From Nocardia vinacea (GTDB lineage: Bacteria > Actinomycetota > Actinomycetes > Mycobacteriales > Mycobacteriaceae): a stretch of DNA of 64,000 nt. The position numbers were made by a program, and so were the translations under genes. Each line of letters starts with the position of its first letter. The stretch's first letter is position 1. Under the pieces are notes generated by a model, which saw nothing but the letters and a program-made list of their open reading frames with translations, did no database searches and was not told where the DNA came from. The stretch is from assembly GCF_035920345.1 (NCBI RefSeq), contig NZ_CP109149.1, positions 9,424,001 to 9,488,000 of the forward strand, given 5' to 3'. Below, one piece after another: positions 25,215 through 34,176 of this stretch.

Positions 25215-25790
25215 ATGCTTGGCCAAGTTCTCGGAACCCTTTCGGGGGTGGCCGTAGGCGGCGCGCTCGCCTTCCTCGCCACATACGCCAACGAACGTGC
25301 CAAGTGGACTCGGAGCCACGCAGTGCGATGGGATGAGCGCAGGCTGGCGGCGTATGTCGAGTACTCGAACTGTGTTCGTCTGATGCAGGTGCTGGCAAAT
25401 CGAATTGCCGTGTCCCGCAATCTTCCTGGCGACGGTGAACCATTGTCGGTGGATGAGGGAATCCCACTTCTCGCGGAAGCCGAGGCGGCACGCAGTCAAC
25501 GATGGCAAGAAGTGCTTCTCTTGGGAGGACCGCGGGCTATTGAAGCCGGATACGAGCTCAACCGATGCTCATGGACTCTCGAGTGGTTCGCCCGCGGAAA
25601 GCTCACAGGCGGCGACGACTGGCGATTGGCATCGGCCGAAGCCTACCGGCTACGTCGGAGGTTCGTTGCCGAAGCGAGAAAGGATCTCGGAGTTCCGGAC
25701 CCGGATCGGCAAATGCCCGCCTGGATCGAAGACTGGACGCCCGAAATACTTTTGAGTTCGTTGCGGCAGCGAGCGACTGAAGGAGCCTGA
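25215..25790 (+). CDS. Membrane-anchored helical protein of unknown function
   Basis: 191 aa from the ATG at 25215. A hydrophobic N-terminal segment (VLGTLSGVAVGGALAFLATY) is followed by a basic region and a helical soluble domain (RRLAAYVEYSNCVRLMQVLA and so on). This resembles the first part of the protein at 7614-8435 and a common group of uncharacterised actinobacterial proteins. It lacks the carrier-like domain. Context: near an integrase relic, so likely accessory. Confidence 0.65.
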   Translation: MLGQVLGTLSGVAVGGALAFLATYANERAKWTRSHAVRWDERRLAAYVEYSNCVRLMQVLANRIAVSRNLPGDGEPLSVDEGIPLLAEAEAARSQRWQEVLLLGGPRAIEAGYELNRCSWTLEWFARGKLTGGDDWRLASAEAYRLRRRFVAEARKDLGVPDPDRQMPAWIEDWTPEILLSSLRQRATEGA

Positions 25791-26578
25791 AACTGCTTGA
25801 TGCAGTTCGGAGCTTTGCGGTGTCTATTGCCAGAGTCGCTGACAAGGCAAGGGCTGCAGGGCTTCTCGCATATCTTGGTCGATCAGAATTGTTGCCAGTT
25901 GCATGGCATGCACTGCCTTGGCGAAAGTGTGGGCTGCCATGGAGTCTGCCCAGTAGTGCAGGGACGGCCAACCCGGAAACTTAACTGTGACATGGCATTG
26001 CATTGCGTTACCCGGCTATATGGTGGACGTGCGGTGCGCGGTCCGAGGTCTGTAGTCGCATAGGAATGTTCGCTTGGGCGTAGCATCGGGTCGGACTCGT
26101 GGTCCGGTTGCGGGTATTCGGTGGAATTAGCCGTGTCAGCTGCATACCGCGCTGACTGTTCTCCGGACCTGCTGGTCCGACGGAGGAAACCTCCGACAGG
26201 TGGTAAGTACAGCCGTTCGGCAACTGGGTAGCCAGTAACAAGAAATCCAAAGTCTGACCCGGTTTGTCCGGTTGTCTTTGTATGATCGTCCAAAATCACC
26301 CCGTGTATCGCCCGATGTGGGTGTTGTACCTCCGGATTGCGATCGTGCGCCGGCCAGGGCGCCACCGTCGCAATGGCACCTGGCTTATCGGTGGCGGTTA
26401 GGTCCGATCTGCTGCGGATCCGCCACGGATCGCCGCATGATGGGTGATGTGGGTACAGCCCCACGGGTTCTAGCCGAGTTCGTTGTGCTCTCCATGACGT
26501 AGACGATGGCGCGACAGTATGTGCAGATCTCGCGTGTAGCGAGGGCTGTGCCGCGCCCCGACAGGCAAGGAGATTTTC
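25791..26578. other. Gene-free stretch before the tail-tube gene
   Basis: About 790 bases without a convincing gene. Frames on both strands lack ribosome binding sites and natural composition. GC is lower than the flanks in places. It must contain the promoter for the tail-tube gene near its right end. Confidence 0.45.
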
Positions 26579-27025
26579 ATGGCTATCGGCGACACAATCA
26601 ACGGTTCCACCTTCGTTATCGATCTGGGAAAGTTTCAGGCGGAAACGGTTCAGCAGATCAGTGGGTTATCGCTCGGGGAGGACGCGGTCGAAATCAGACA
26701 GGTGACTCCTGATGGTGAGGTGCTCGTCAGGAAACAGCCGGGCTCCGCGCGCAGTGGTGAGATCACGATCACTCGTGGGTTGGACCAGAGCAAGGTGTTC
26801 ACCGAATGGATCCATACGACCATGACCCAGCGAGATGTGGATGAGGCTCGCCAAGACATCACGTTGACTGTGCTGGACCCGAATAAGAGGCCGGTCAAGC
26901 GGGTGCATTTGTCGCGCGCTCGGGCATCGGACTGGCAGGGGCCGTCGCTGGATGCCGGAGCGAACAGTCCGGCGACTGAATCGGTGACCATCGTCTACGA
27001 GGACATCACGGTCGAGAACGCCTGA
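26579..27025 (+). CDS. Contractile-tail tube protein (T4 gp19-like), orphan
   Basis: 148 aa with an excellent ribosome binding site (AAGGAG 7 bases before the ATG). The sequence follows the phage tail-tube/conserved tail-region family. It opens DTINGSTFVIDLGKFQAETV, has a mid-protein ITITRGLDQSKVFTEWI and a final strand SVTIVYEDITVENA. In contractile injection systems this protein forms the inner tube. No sheath, baseplate, ATPase or LysM gene lies nearby, so it is either solitary or has been recruited to another use. Confidence 0.75.
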   Translation: MAIGDTINGSTFVIDLGKFQAETVQQISGLSLGEDAVEIRQVTPDGEVLVRKQPGSARSGEITITRGLDQSKVFTEWIHTTMTQRDVDEARQDITLTVLDPNKRPVKRVHLSRARASDWQGPSLDAGANSPATESVTIVYEDITVENA

Positions 27026-27351
27026 ATGTCGTCGCGGACCGAGCAGCATGCGGTCCTGATCGGCGGCTTCGAGCTGACTTGATCCCCGCGATGCGCCAGG
27101 GGACCGGATGATCGCCGAGCTTCATCGGCCGGTTCGGCGTTGATCGAAACAGCTGACGAGGGCCGGTGACGCCGCATCACCCTCGCCAGCTGTGTTCGGC
27201 GGACTACGTGGGATCTGCGAGCGCCGCATCACATCTCCCTCCGGGTGCGTCCTGATGCGGCGTCTTCACGATGCTGTGCGCGGGACCTCGTCACAGATTC
27301 TCGGCATGCCTTGTCTTAGTTGCCGACCCAACTCCAACGGAAGGAATGAGG
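27026..27351. other. Spacer
   Basis: About 325 bases. Two similar strings about 55 bases apart (CGCCGCATCACCCTC near 27170 and CGCCGCATCACATCTCCCTC near 27221) are the only structure I see. Confidence 0.4.
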
Positions 27352-28095
27352 ATGAAGATCGTCGTCATCGGCGGAACCGGGCTGATCGGCTCGAAGCTTG
27401 TCGCTCGGCTGGGTGAGCACGGCCACCAAGCGGTGCCCGCCGCGCCGAGCACGGGGGTGAACACGCTCACCGGTGTGGGAGTGAAAGAGGTACTGCAGGG
27501 GGCGGACGTTCTGGTCGATGTTTCCAATTCACCGTCGTTCGCCGACGACGATGTCATGAAGTTTTTCCGAACCTCCACCGAGAACCTGCTCGCTGCTGCC
27601 GACGAGGCAGGTGTCGGCCACTACGTCGCATTGTCGGTGGTGGGCACGAAGCGGCTACCGGAGTCCGGGTATTTCCGGGCGAAGGTGGCGCAGGAGGAAC
27701 TGATCAAGGGGTCGGGCCTGGCGTATTCGCTCGTGCACGCGACGCAATTCTTCGAGTTCGCGAGTGGCATCGCCGACTCGGCGACCAAGGATGGCACGGT
27801 GCGGCTGTCGGGTGCCGGTGTGCAACCGATGGCCGCCGACGATGTCGCGACCGCCGTCGGCAGCACCGCGGCGGGCACACCGGTGAATGGCATCGTCGAG
27901 GTCGCGGGTCCTGAGGTATTCGGCCTCGACGAGTGGATCAGCACGGTGCTGACGGCGCGTTCGGATCCGCGTGAGGTCGTCACCGATCCGCAAGCACGGT
28001 ATTTCGGGGCGGTGCTGGAGCAGGAAAGCCTGCTGCCCGGCGAGGGCGCGTGGCTCGGGCAGACAACGCTGTCGGAGTGGTTGGCCCGTAAGTGA
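27352..28095 (+). CDS. NAD(P)-binding atypical SDR (NmrA/epimerase-like)
   Basis: 247 aa; the ATG at 27352 has AAGGA 6 bases upstream. A Rossmann motif VVIGGTGLIGSKLVARLGEH is at residues 4-23, followed by a strand ending with an S/T-rich loop. YFRAKVAQEELIKGSGLAYS matches the YxxxK-like region of atypical short-chain dehydrogenases. It probably uses NADPH as a reductase or redox sensor. It stands alone, with no partner gene to reveal its substrate. Confidence 0.85.
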   Translation: MKIVVIGGTGLIGSKLVARLGEHGHQAVPAAPSTGVNTLTGVGVKEVLQGADVLVDVSNSPSFADDDVMKFFRTSTENLLAAADEAGVGHYVALSVVGTKRLPESGYFRAKVAQEELIKGSGLAYSLVHATQFFEFASGIADSATKDGTVRLSGAGVQPMAADDVATAVGSTAAGTPVNGIVEVAGPEVFGLDEWISTVLTARSDPREVVTDPQARYFGAVLEQESLLPGEGAWLGQTTLSEWLARK

Positions 28096-28442
28096 CCCGA
28101 TCGCGCGGGCGGCGGTGGCCAGCCCGCGCACCCGCCTGCCAGTCGGGGATGACGTCGTGGTCATGGGCGACGGCTCCTGAGATAGTCCGGGTTTTGCAAC
28201 TAGGACAGCGCAGGGGTGCCGTATGTGACGTGAATCGCCGACGGCCACAAGCGGGCACGCCCGTGCTGATGTAGCTGTCCGGTCATACGGCCATGCGGAG
28301 TGAACGTTTCATAGGTCGGTGTCGGCTCGGGTGATCGAACGGACGGCCGGTCGCAGGATTTCGACGATCCGGTCAGCTTCGGGGTGAGTCAGCATCGACC
28401 GCAGAGTGGCCAAGGATCACCGCGCCGAGCCATAACCCTGGC
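28096..28442. other. Spacer between convergent genes
   Basis: About 350 bases with no convincing frame, repeat or hairpin seen. Confidence 0.4.
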
Positions 28443-29123
28443 TCATGTCGCCTGCTCGCCGAGGCTGTATTGGTGATGTAGGCGATGGACCGCGTCGTCC
28501 ATGTGCTCGATGAGTAACGTGCGCGCTCGGCGCGCTGGACCAGAGCCGATTGCGTCGCGCAGTTCGACGTGCTCTCGTGCTTGCTCTCGCAGGTCCGGAT
28601 ACGTTGTCTGCAACGCCCCCAAGCACATTCGGGTTTCGATCAAAAGGGTGCGGGCGGCGCGGACGAGGCGGGGGCTGCCTGCGCTGTCGACCAGCGCCTC
28701 GTGGAAGGCTTGGTCGGCGTCGGAAACGCCTGCGGCGTCGCCATTTTCGGCGTGGGCGCACATGGCCGTGACGCTGGGCTCCAAAGCCGCATAGGCAATG
28801 GTGCGGCGCCCGTCGAGGATGAGGGCTAGTGCGCCGCCTTCGATGGCAGTTCGGGCGCGGTAGATGTCGACGACATCGCCGATGGCCAGTTCGATGACGA
28901 AGATGCCGCGGTTGCGGATGCTGTACAGCAGGCCCTCGGTGAGCAGGCGCTGCAGTGCTTCGCGGACCGGGCCGCGCGATACGCCGAATCGTGTTGCGAG
29001 GTCGGCTTCGCCGAGTTGGGCGCCGGGGGCGAGATTGCCGCGCATGATCGCCTCGCGGAGCCGGTCGGCGATCATTTCCGCCGTCGACTGCCGGTTCACC
29101 GGCTCGAAATCAACGACCGACAT
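28443..29123 (-). CDS. GntR-family (FadR/FCD) regulator
   Basis: 226 aa. The winged-helix is at residues 13-75 (LREAIMRGNLAPGAQLGEAD then RFGVSRGPVREAL). The C-terminal FCD all-helical ligand domain includes DADQAFHEALVDSAGS and conserved His/Asp residues that usually bind a metal and a carboxylate. It overlaps the upstream EutA-like gene by 14 bases, so it is the last gene of a three-gene operon. It probably binds the ATTGTTGACAAT palindromes at 30639 and 35980 and represses the catabolic cluster until a carboxylate inducer appears. Confidence 0.9.
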   Translation of the reverse strand: MSVVDFEPVNRQSTAEMIADRLREAIMRGNLAPGAQLGEADLATRFGVSRGPVREALQRLLTEGLLYSIRNRGIFVIELAIGDVVDIYRARTAIEGGALALILDGRRTIAYAALEPSVTAMCAHAENGDAAGVSDADQAFHEALVDSAGSPRLVRAARTLLIETRMCLGALQTTYPDLREQAREHVELRDAIGSGPARRARTLLIEHMDDAVHRLHHQYSLGEQAT

Positions 29124-29841
29124 GGGTATGCCTTTCCGAGAAGAGGGAGCCGAGCACAGCGGATGCCACCGTGCTGCCGGTCAGCCGCAGGCCTTCCCAG
29201 ATGGTGACCTGATTGGCCGTCAACACGATCTTGCCCAAGCGGGCCTCGAGTTCTGGCAATACCCCGAGGGTGTGCATGGCGGTATCCGGAATCAGCAGTG
29301 CCTGCGCGTCGGGATGATCGTTGGCGGCCGCCAGCTCGCGCACCTGCTCGGCGGTCAAGGTGCCGACTTCCGCGGCGGTGTCGATACCGGCGCTGGAGAA
29401 GGCGACCACTTCGATGCCGGCATCGGCCAGAAACTCCACGAACAGCCGCGCGACCTCGTCCGGATAGCTCGCGGCGATCGCGACGCGGCGCACGTCGAGC
29501 GCATGCGCTGCCGCGACAAAGGCGAGGCTGGTGCTCGAGGCAGGTACCCCAGCGGCCGACGCCAGGTCGCGCACCTGCTCCCGCGCACCCTGCGGTCCGT
29601 ATACGAAACTCCCTGAGGTGCAAGCCCAGACGACGGCGTCGGGCTTGTCCGGTGCGAGGAGCGCGGCGCCGTGGCGCAGCTTGTCCGGACTGCCCAGATC
29701 GAGCAGTTCCGGGATGGCGTGCAGATCGGTGCCGTAGATGTGGGCCACCGGCAACCGCACGCCGAGCAGCGATGCGGCGAGTGGGTAGTCGTCCTCGGCC
29801 GCGTGGTCCGGGTAGATGAAACCGACGGTGGGTGCCTGCAT
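29110..29841 (-). CDS. Asp/Glu racemase-superfamily protein (EutA / maleate-isomerase-like), copy 2
   Basis: 243 aa. It carries the family's first catalytic Cys in VVWACTSGSFVYG, but the second active-site position reads LLIPDTAMHT, with Asp where the sister protein has SCTNLPT. Loss of one Cys resembles arylmalonate decarboxylases, which act as decarboxylases rather than isomerases, so the reaction may differ from copy 1. The start ATG has GGAAG just upstream. It is between copy 1 (10-base gap) and the GntR gene. Confidence 0.8.
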   Translation of the reverse strand: MQAPTVGFIYPDHAAEDDYPLAASLLGVRLPVAHIYGTDLHAIPELLDLGSPDKLRHGAALLAPDKPDAVVWACTSGSFVYGPQGAREQVRDLASAAGVPASSTSLAFVAAAHALDVRRVAIAASYPDEVARLFVEFLADAGIEVVAFSSAGIDTAAEVGTLTAEQVRELAAANDHPDAQALLIPDTAMHTLGVLPELEARLGKIVLTANQVTIWEGLRLTGSTVASAVLGSLFSERHTHVGR

Positions 29842-29851
29842 GTTCTTCCAA

Positions 29852-30592
29852 TCAGAAAACGTTGAGTAGCCACTTTCCCGGACCCGTCATCGGCAGCTTC
29901 ATCCGGCCCAGGCAGGCCCACATGGTGAGCTGATTCGCGGTGAGTACGGGTTTGCCGAGCGCCTGTTCGAGCGGCTCGATGACGTCGTAGGTGGGCAGGT
30001 TGGTACAGCTGACGAAGATCGCCTGGGCCTGCGGGTCGTCCGCGCGGAGAATGCGTTCGGCGATGGTGCGGTAGTTGACCTTCCAGATGCCGCCGCCCAA
30101 TCCCAGGTGATCCGAACGGATTACGGTGCAGTCGGCCTCGGCAAGGAAGTCGTGCAGTTTGTGCGTGAGGATTTCGTCGTAGGGGGTGATCACCGAGACT
30201 CTGCTGATATCCAGATGTCGGATCGCCTCCACGAGCGCGCCGGAGGTAGTGACGGCATCCTGCGCACCGGCCCGGCAGATGGTGTCGCGCAGTGACTTCT
30301 CATAGTCCAGCCCCCTGATGAAACTGCCCGAAGTGCACAGGTAGGCAACAACTTCCGGCTCGACATGCATCACATCGCGCGTCGCCGCCGTCAGATGTAC
30401 CGGGTTGGAAACCAGCTCGGCCATCGCCATCGAAACCGGCACCGGTTCATACGGCGTGCGGGCCAGGTGCAGACTGACGTCGAGCGGTGCCCAGCGCCAG
30501 AGTTCGCGTTCGAGTGCGAGGTCGAACGGTGCGATGATCCCGATCCCCCGTTGTGCTACGGGCCCATCGATATCGGGAAAGCCGAGTTCCAA
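29852..30592 (-). CDS. Maleate cis-trans isomerase / EutA-like protein, copy 1
   Basis: 246 aa with both catalytic cysteines of the maleate isomerase family: VAYLCTSGSFIRG and IFVSCTNLPTYDVIEPLEQA. Proteins of this kind are encoded in ectoine-utilisation clusters (called EutA) and in nicotinate/maleamate pathways. It is the first gene of the leftward operon and divergent from the hydroxyacid dehydrogenase, with a GntR-type palindrome between. It probably isomerises or cleaves a dicarboxylate-like intermediate. Confidence 0.85.
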   Translation of the reverse strand: MELGFPDIDGPVAQRGIGIIAPFDLALERELWRWAPLDVSLHLARTPYEPVPVSMAMAELVSNPVHLTAATRDVMHVEPEVVAYLCTSGSFIRGLDYEKSLRDTICRAGAQDAVTTSGALVEAIRHLDISRVSVITPYDEILTHKLHDFLAEADCTVIRSDHLGLGGGIWKVNYRTIAERILRADDPQAQAIFVSCTNLPTYDVIEPLEQALGKPVLTANQLTMWACLGRMKLPMTGPGKWLLNVF

Positions 30593-30635
30593 TGCGGCCC
30601 CTCTCGCGCTCAGCCGTTAGACCTCCGAGAACGAT

Positions 30636-30650
30636 CGGATTGTTGACAAT
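30636..30650. promoter_or_regulatory. GntR-type operator overlapping a -35 box
   Basis: CGGATTGTTGACAAT contains the palindrome ATTGTTGACAAT (30639-30650), with TTGACA at 30643-30648. A -10-like TAGTGT lies at 30666-30671, which puts a start near base 30678, exactly the GTG of the rightward gene. The same 15 bases occur at 35977-35991. Confidence 0.75.
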
Positions 30651-30677
30651 CATACGATGCGATTTTAGTGTGTCAAT

Positions 30678-31643
30678 GTGGAACAGGGCCCGATTGTCAC
30701 CGTCCTGCACAGTGACAGTGTGCCCGACGCGGACCTCATGGCCCCGGTGGCCGATCGAGCCGAAGTGCGGTACACGGAAGCGCCCGGACTCGCCGACGCA
30801 CTGCGCGGCGCCGACGCGTTATTCGTCTACGACTTCCTGACTCGCGCGATCCCCGGGGCCTGGCACGCGGCCGATCGTTTGCACTGGCTGCATATGGGTT
30901 CGACCGGGGTGGATCCGGTGATGTTCCCCGAACTTCGGGAAAGCGAGGTCGTGGTCACCAATACACGTGGCGTATTCGATACGGCCATCGCGGAATACGT
31001 CTTGGGGCAGATTCTCGGTTTCGCCAAGGATCTGTCCGGATCGCTGCGTTTGCAGCAACGGCACGAATGGCGGCATCGCGAATCAGAACGTATTTCGGGG
31101 GCCTCCGTCCTGATAGTCGGAACCGGCTCGATCGGTTGTGCCATCGCGCGGTTATTGCGCGCGGCCGGGATGACCGTGCGGGCTGTCGGCCGCCGGGCGC
31201 GGGCGACCGACCCGGATTTCGGCACCGTGAGCACCGACCTGCTCGCCGAACTTCCCATTGCCGATTATGTCGTCGCGGTCGCGCCGCTGACGCCGCAGAC
31301 CCGGGAAATGTTCGATGCCAAGGCATTCGCCGCGATGAAACCACATGCGAGGTTTGTCAATGTCGGCCGTGGGGAACTCGTTGTGACCGACGACCTTCTC
31401 GCCGCACTCAGCACCGGAACGATATCCGGGGCGGCACTCGATGTGGTGGATCCGGAACCGCTACCGGCGCGGCATCCGCTGTGGGATCTGCCGAATGTGC
31501 TTATTACTCCGCACAATTCGGGTGATTTCAGCGGCTGGCGAACCGAGGTCGTCACGGCGTTCACCCGCAATTTCGATAATTGGATCGCCGGCCGGCCTTT
31601 GGACAACGTGGTCGATAAAGAGCTGGGGTACGTGCCCGGCTGA
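30678..31643 (+). CDS. D-2-hydroxyacid dehydrogenase
   Basis: 321 aa, starting with GTG and apparently leaderless (no ribosome binding site; promoter elements at 30643 and 30666). The NAD-binding motif is VGTGSIGCAIARLLRAAG. The catalytic Arg lies in FVNVGRGELVV, the Glu in DVVDPEPLPARHP, and the His in LITPHNSGD. It oxidises or reduces an alpha-hydroxy/keto acid with NAD(P). It is in an operon with the amidase 12 bases downstream, inside the GntR-controlled cluster. Confidence 0.9.
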   Translation: MEQGPIVTVLHSDSVPDADLMAPVADRAEVRYTEAPGLADALRGADALFVYDFLTRAIPGAWHAADRLHWLHMGSTGVDPVMFPELRESEVVVTNTRGVFDTAIAEYVLGQILGFAKDLSGSLRLQQRHEWRHRESERISGASVLIVGTGSIGCAIARLLRAAGMTVRAVGRRARATDPDFGTVSTDLLAELPIADYVVAVAPLTPQTREMFDAKAFAAMKPHARFVNVGRGELVVTDDLLAALSTGTISGAALDVVDPEPLPARHPLWDLPNVLITPHNSGDFSGWRTEVVTAFTRNFDNWIAGRPLDNVVDKELGYVPG

Positions 31644-31655
31644 AGGAGCCCTGCC

Positions 31656-33047
31656 ATGAGCTACCCGGATATCAATACTCAACCGGCCGCGATGACCGCC
31701 GTCGAATTGGTCTCGGCCTACGCGGCCGGCACCCTGTCCCCGGTCGAGGCGACCGAGGCGATTCTGGAAGCCATCGCGGCGCGCGACGGTGAGGTGAATG
31801 CCTACTGTCTGGTCGATTCGGATCGCGCACTGGTGCAGGCCAAAGATTCGGAGGCGCGCTGGAATTCGGGTTACGCCCGCGGACTGCTCGACGGTGTGCC
31901 GATTTCGATCAAGGACATTTTCCTGACCGAGGGCTGGCCGACTCGGCGCGGCAGCACCTCGGTCGATCCGAGTGGTCCCTGGCAGGTGGACAGCCCGGTC
32001 GCGGCCCGGCTGCGCGAGGACGGCATGGTGTTCCTCGGGAAGACGACAACGCCCGAAATCGCTTGGAAGGGGGTCACCGACAGCCCGCTGACCGGCATCA
32101 CCCGCAACCCGGCCGATCCCACGACAACCTCGGGCGGCTCCTCCGGCGGCAGTGCGGCTGCGGTGGCGGCGGGTATGGGTCCGGTATCGGTCGGCACGGA
32201 CGGCGGTGGGAGCATTCGCATTCCGGCGGCGTTCTGCGGCATCGTCGGCTTCAAGCCGACACACGGCCGGGTCCCGCTGTATCCGGCGAGCCCGTTCGGT
32301 CCGCTGGCACATGCCGGGCCGATGACCAGAACGGTCGAGGATGCCGCGCTGCTCATGGACATTCTGGCGCTGCCCGACCCGCGCGATCCGACCGCGCTGC
32401 CGCCCACGGTGGCGACCTTCCGCGGCCAGATGTCGCGCGAGGTGCGCGGACTCACCGTCGCCTACTCGCCGACGCTCGGTTATGCGAAGGTCGATCCGGA
32501 GGTCGCCGCGATCGTGAATGCGGCGATGCGGCGGCTGGCCGATGCCGAGCTACGGGTCATCGAGACAGATCCGGGTTTCGAAGACCCGCGCGACGCATTC
32601 GAAGTGTTGTGGGCTGCCGGTGCGGCCACCATGTTGGCGAAATTCCCGGATGGCGCGCGCGAGAAGGTGGACAAGGGACTGCGCGCGGTTTGGGAGCGCG
32701 GCGAAACCGTCAGTGCCGTCGACTATCTCGACGCCCGCGCGGTTGCCGCCCAACTGGGCATCACCATGGGTGCCTTCCATAACACCTACGACCTGCTGAT
32801 CACCCCAACGATGCCGATCACCGCATTCGAGGCGGGGCACGATGTTCCGCCGGGCAGCGGGCTCGATGGTTGGCCGCAGTGGACGCCGTTCACCTATCCG
32901 TTCAATATGACCCAGCAACCCGCGATCAGTATCCCCGCGGGCAAGACCGCCGCGGGGCTGCCGGTCGGACTGCAGATCATCGGGCCGCGCCACTCCGATG
33001 ATCTGGTCCTCGCGGTCGCCCGCTACGCCGAGTACGTCCTGGGCTGA
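31656..33047 (+). CDS. Amidase-signature family hydrolase
   Basis: 463 aa. The Ser-cisSer-Lys triad is visible: Lys86 in VPISIKDIF, the cis-Ser in GGSSGGSAAA (about 162), and nucleophile Ser186 in GTDGGGSIRIP. It hydrolyses an amide to a carboxylate and ammonia. GAAGGAG precedes the ATG. It is the second gene of the rightward dehydrogenase operon. Together with the EutA-like proteins, GabT-like and GabD-like enzymes, it suggests breakdown of a nitrogen compound carrying an amide. Confidence 0.9.
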   Translation: MSYPDINTQPAAMTAVELVSAYAAGTLSPVEATEAILEAIAARDGEVNAYCLVDSDRALVQAKDSEARWNSGYARGLLDGVPISIKDIFLTEGWPTRRGSTSVDPSGPWQVDSPVAARLREDGMVFLGKTTTPEIAWKGVTDSPLTGITRNPADPTTTSGGSSGGSAAAVAAGMGPVSVGTDGGGSIRIPAAFCGIVGFKPTHGRVPLYPASPFGPLAHAGPMTRTVEDAALLMDILALPDPRDPTALPPTVATFRGQMSREVRGLTVAYSPTLGYAKVDPEVAAIVNAAMRRLADAELRVIETDPGFEDPRDAFEVLWAAGAATMLAKFPDGAREKVDKGLRAVWERGETVSAVDYLDARAVAAQLGITMGAFHNTYDLLITPTMPITAFEAGHDVPPGSGLDGWPQWTPFTYPFNMTQQPAISIPAGKTAAGLPVGLQIIGPRHSDDLVLAVARYAEYVLG

Positions 33048-33062
33048 AGCGCGTCCTCGGGG

Positions 33063-33443
33063 TCAGGACCCGGGCTGCAGTCGATCAGCCAGGAGTCCCT
33101 GGAAACGCGGGCACGTCATGATGTCGTCGTACGGGCATTCGCCCTCGAGCATGTCGAGTGCGGCCTGCGCCCGGGCGATCCGTGCCAGCAGCCGCTCGCG
33201 GTGGCGGACCGTCACCTCGTGGCGGGCCGGTGCGGACCGGGCGGCCAGCATCGTCCGGATGTCGGCGAGTCCGAAGCCCGCCTCCTTCGAGATCAGGATC
33301 GCCGCCACCCGGTGTAGGTCCGCGTCGGTGTAGCGGCGACGGTCACCGACGCGGGCCGGTGTCAGCAGTCCTTCGGCCTCCCAATGTCGCAGCACATGTG
33401 TCGGCAACCCGAACCGAGCCGCCACCTCGCCGATTGACTTCAT
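33063..33443 (-). CDS. MerR-family regulator
   Basis: 126 aa from the ATG at 33443 (longer frames extend into the next gene and are not natural). The winged-helix is at residues 1-70 (MKSIGEVAARFGLPTHVLRH then WEAEGLLTPARVGDRRRYTD). A dimerisation helix and a C-terminus with three cysteine-region residues follow (GECPYDDIMTCPRF, two Cys). It might sense a metal or thiol. It is divergent from the methyltransferase at 33472, with the operator overlapping its own start codon. Confidence 0.88.
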   Translation of the reverse strand: MKSIGEVAARFGLPTHVLRHWEAEGLLTPARVGDRRRYTDADLHRVAAILISKEAGFGLADIRTMLAARSAPARHEVTVRHRERLLARIARAQAALDMLEGECPYDDIMTCPRFQGLLADRLQPGS

Positions 33444-33457
33444 GTCGACATTAAGTC
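33434..33457. promoter_or_regulatory. MerR operator with long-spacer promoter
   Basis: The 22-base palindrome at 33436-33457 (GACTT...AAGTC, 20 of 22 positions symmetrical) follows a -35 box TTGACT at 33434-33439. A MerR protein bends such a spacer to activate the rightward promoter. It also shows that the methyltransferase starts at 33472, since 33442 would lie within the operator. Confidence 0.7.
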
Positions 33458-33471
33458 GCACACTGGCGGCC

Positions 33472-34161
33472 ATGTCTACGTTGCTAACTCTCCTCGACGC
33501 CCTTGACGACCTGCCACAGGCTCGTAACCTGCGGGAACGCACGTATGAAGCGTTGGGCGACACCATTGTCGACGTCGGCTGCGGGAGCGGGCGCGCCGTC
33601 GGCGAGATGGCCGCCCGCGGGGTGCGGGCCATCGGTATCGATCTGGACCCCGCCATGATCGAGATCGCCATCGAGCGCTGGCCCACAGGCACCTTTCATG
33701 TCGCCGACGCCACCACGCTGCCTCTGGATGACGGCTCGGTCACCGGCTACCGCGCCGACAAGGTCCTGCACACCCTCGCCGAGCCCGAGCGGGCCGTCGC
33801 CGAGGCCCGCCGGGTCCTGGCCAGAAACGGCCGCGCGGTGCTCATCGGCCAAGACTGGGACACGTTCGTGATCGACTCCGACGATCCCGAACTCACCCGC
33901 ACGCTCGTCCACGCTCGCGCGGACGGTATGCCCAGCCCGCGGGTCGCCCGCCGATACCGGAACCTCCTGCTGGACAACGGGTTCGTCGACGTTACCGTCG
34001 AGGTTCACACGATCGTGTGGACAGATGCCGCGTGCCTGCCGATGCTCGCCAACATCGCGGGAGAAGGCGCTTGGCTCGAAGGCCAAGTCGCCAGGGCACG
34101 CAATGATCGGCTGTTCGTCGCCGTCCCGATGTTTCTCGCCTCCGGGACTCGCGCCGATTGA
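33472..34161 (+). CDS. SAM-dependent methyltransferase
   Basis: 229 aa. Class I Rossmann fold: motif I DTIVDVGCGSGRAVGEMAAR at residues 30-49, motif II IGIDLDPAMIEIA, and post-motif LPLDDGSVTGYRADKVLHTL. The C-terminal half is less conserved, with a VWTDAACLPM region. It probably methylates a small molecule. It is regulated by the divergent MerR. It appears to be a self-contained module placed within the GntR catabolic cluster. Confidence 0.85.
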   Translation: MSTLLTLLDALDDLPQARNLRERTYEALGDTIVDVGCGSGRAVGEMAARGVRAIGIDLDPAMIEIAIERWPTGTFHVADATTLPLDDGSVTGYRADKVLHTLAEPERAVAEARRVLARNGRAVLIGQDWDTFVIDSDDPELTRTLVHARADGMPSPRVARRYRNLLLDNGFVDVTVEVHTIVWTDAACLPMLANIAGEGAWLEGQVARARNDRLFVAVPMFLASGTRAD

Positions 34162-34176
34162 GCAGGTCACGAATTC

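Noticed and set aside
25883..26464. Minus-strand frame of 193 codons
   Set aside because: There is no ribosome binding site, no recognisable domain and low-quality composition with many His/Pro/Ser.
33442..33471. Earlier methyltransferase start at 33442
   Set aside because: That ATG lies within the MerR palindrome and adds residues unlike methyltransferases. The ATG at 33472 fits the promoter.
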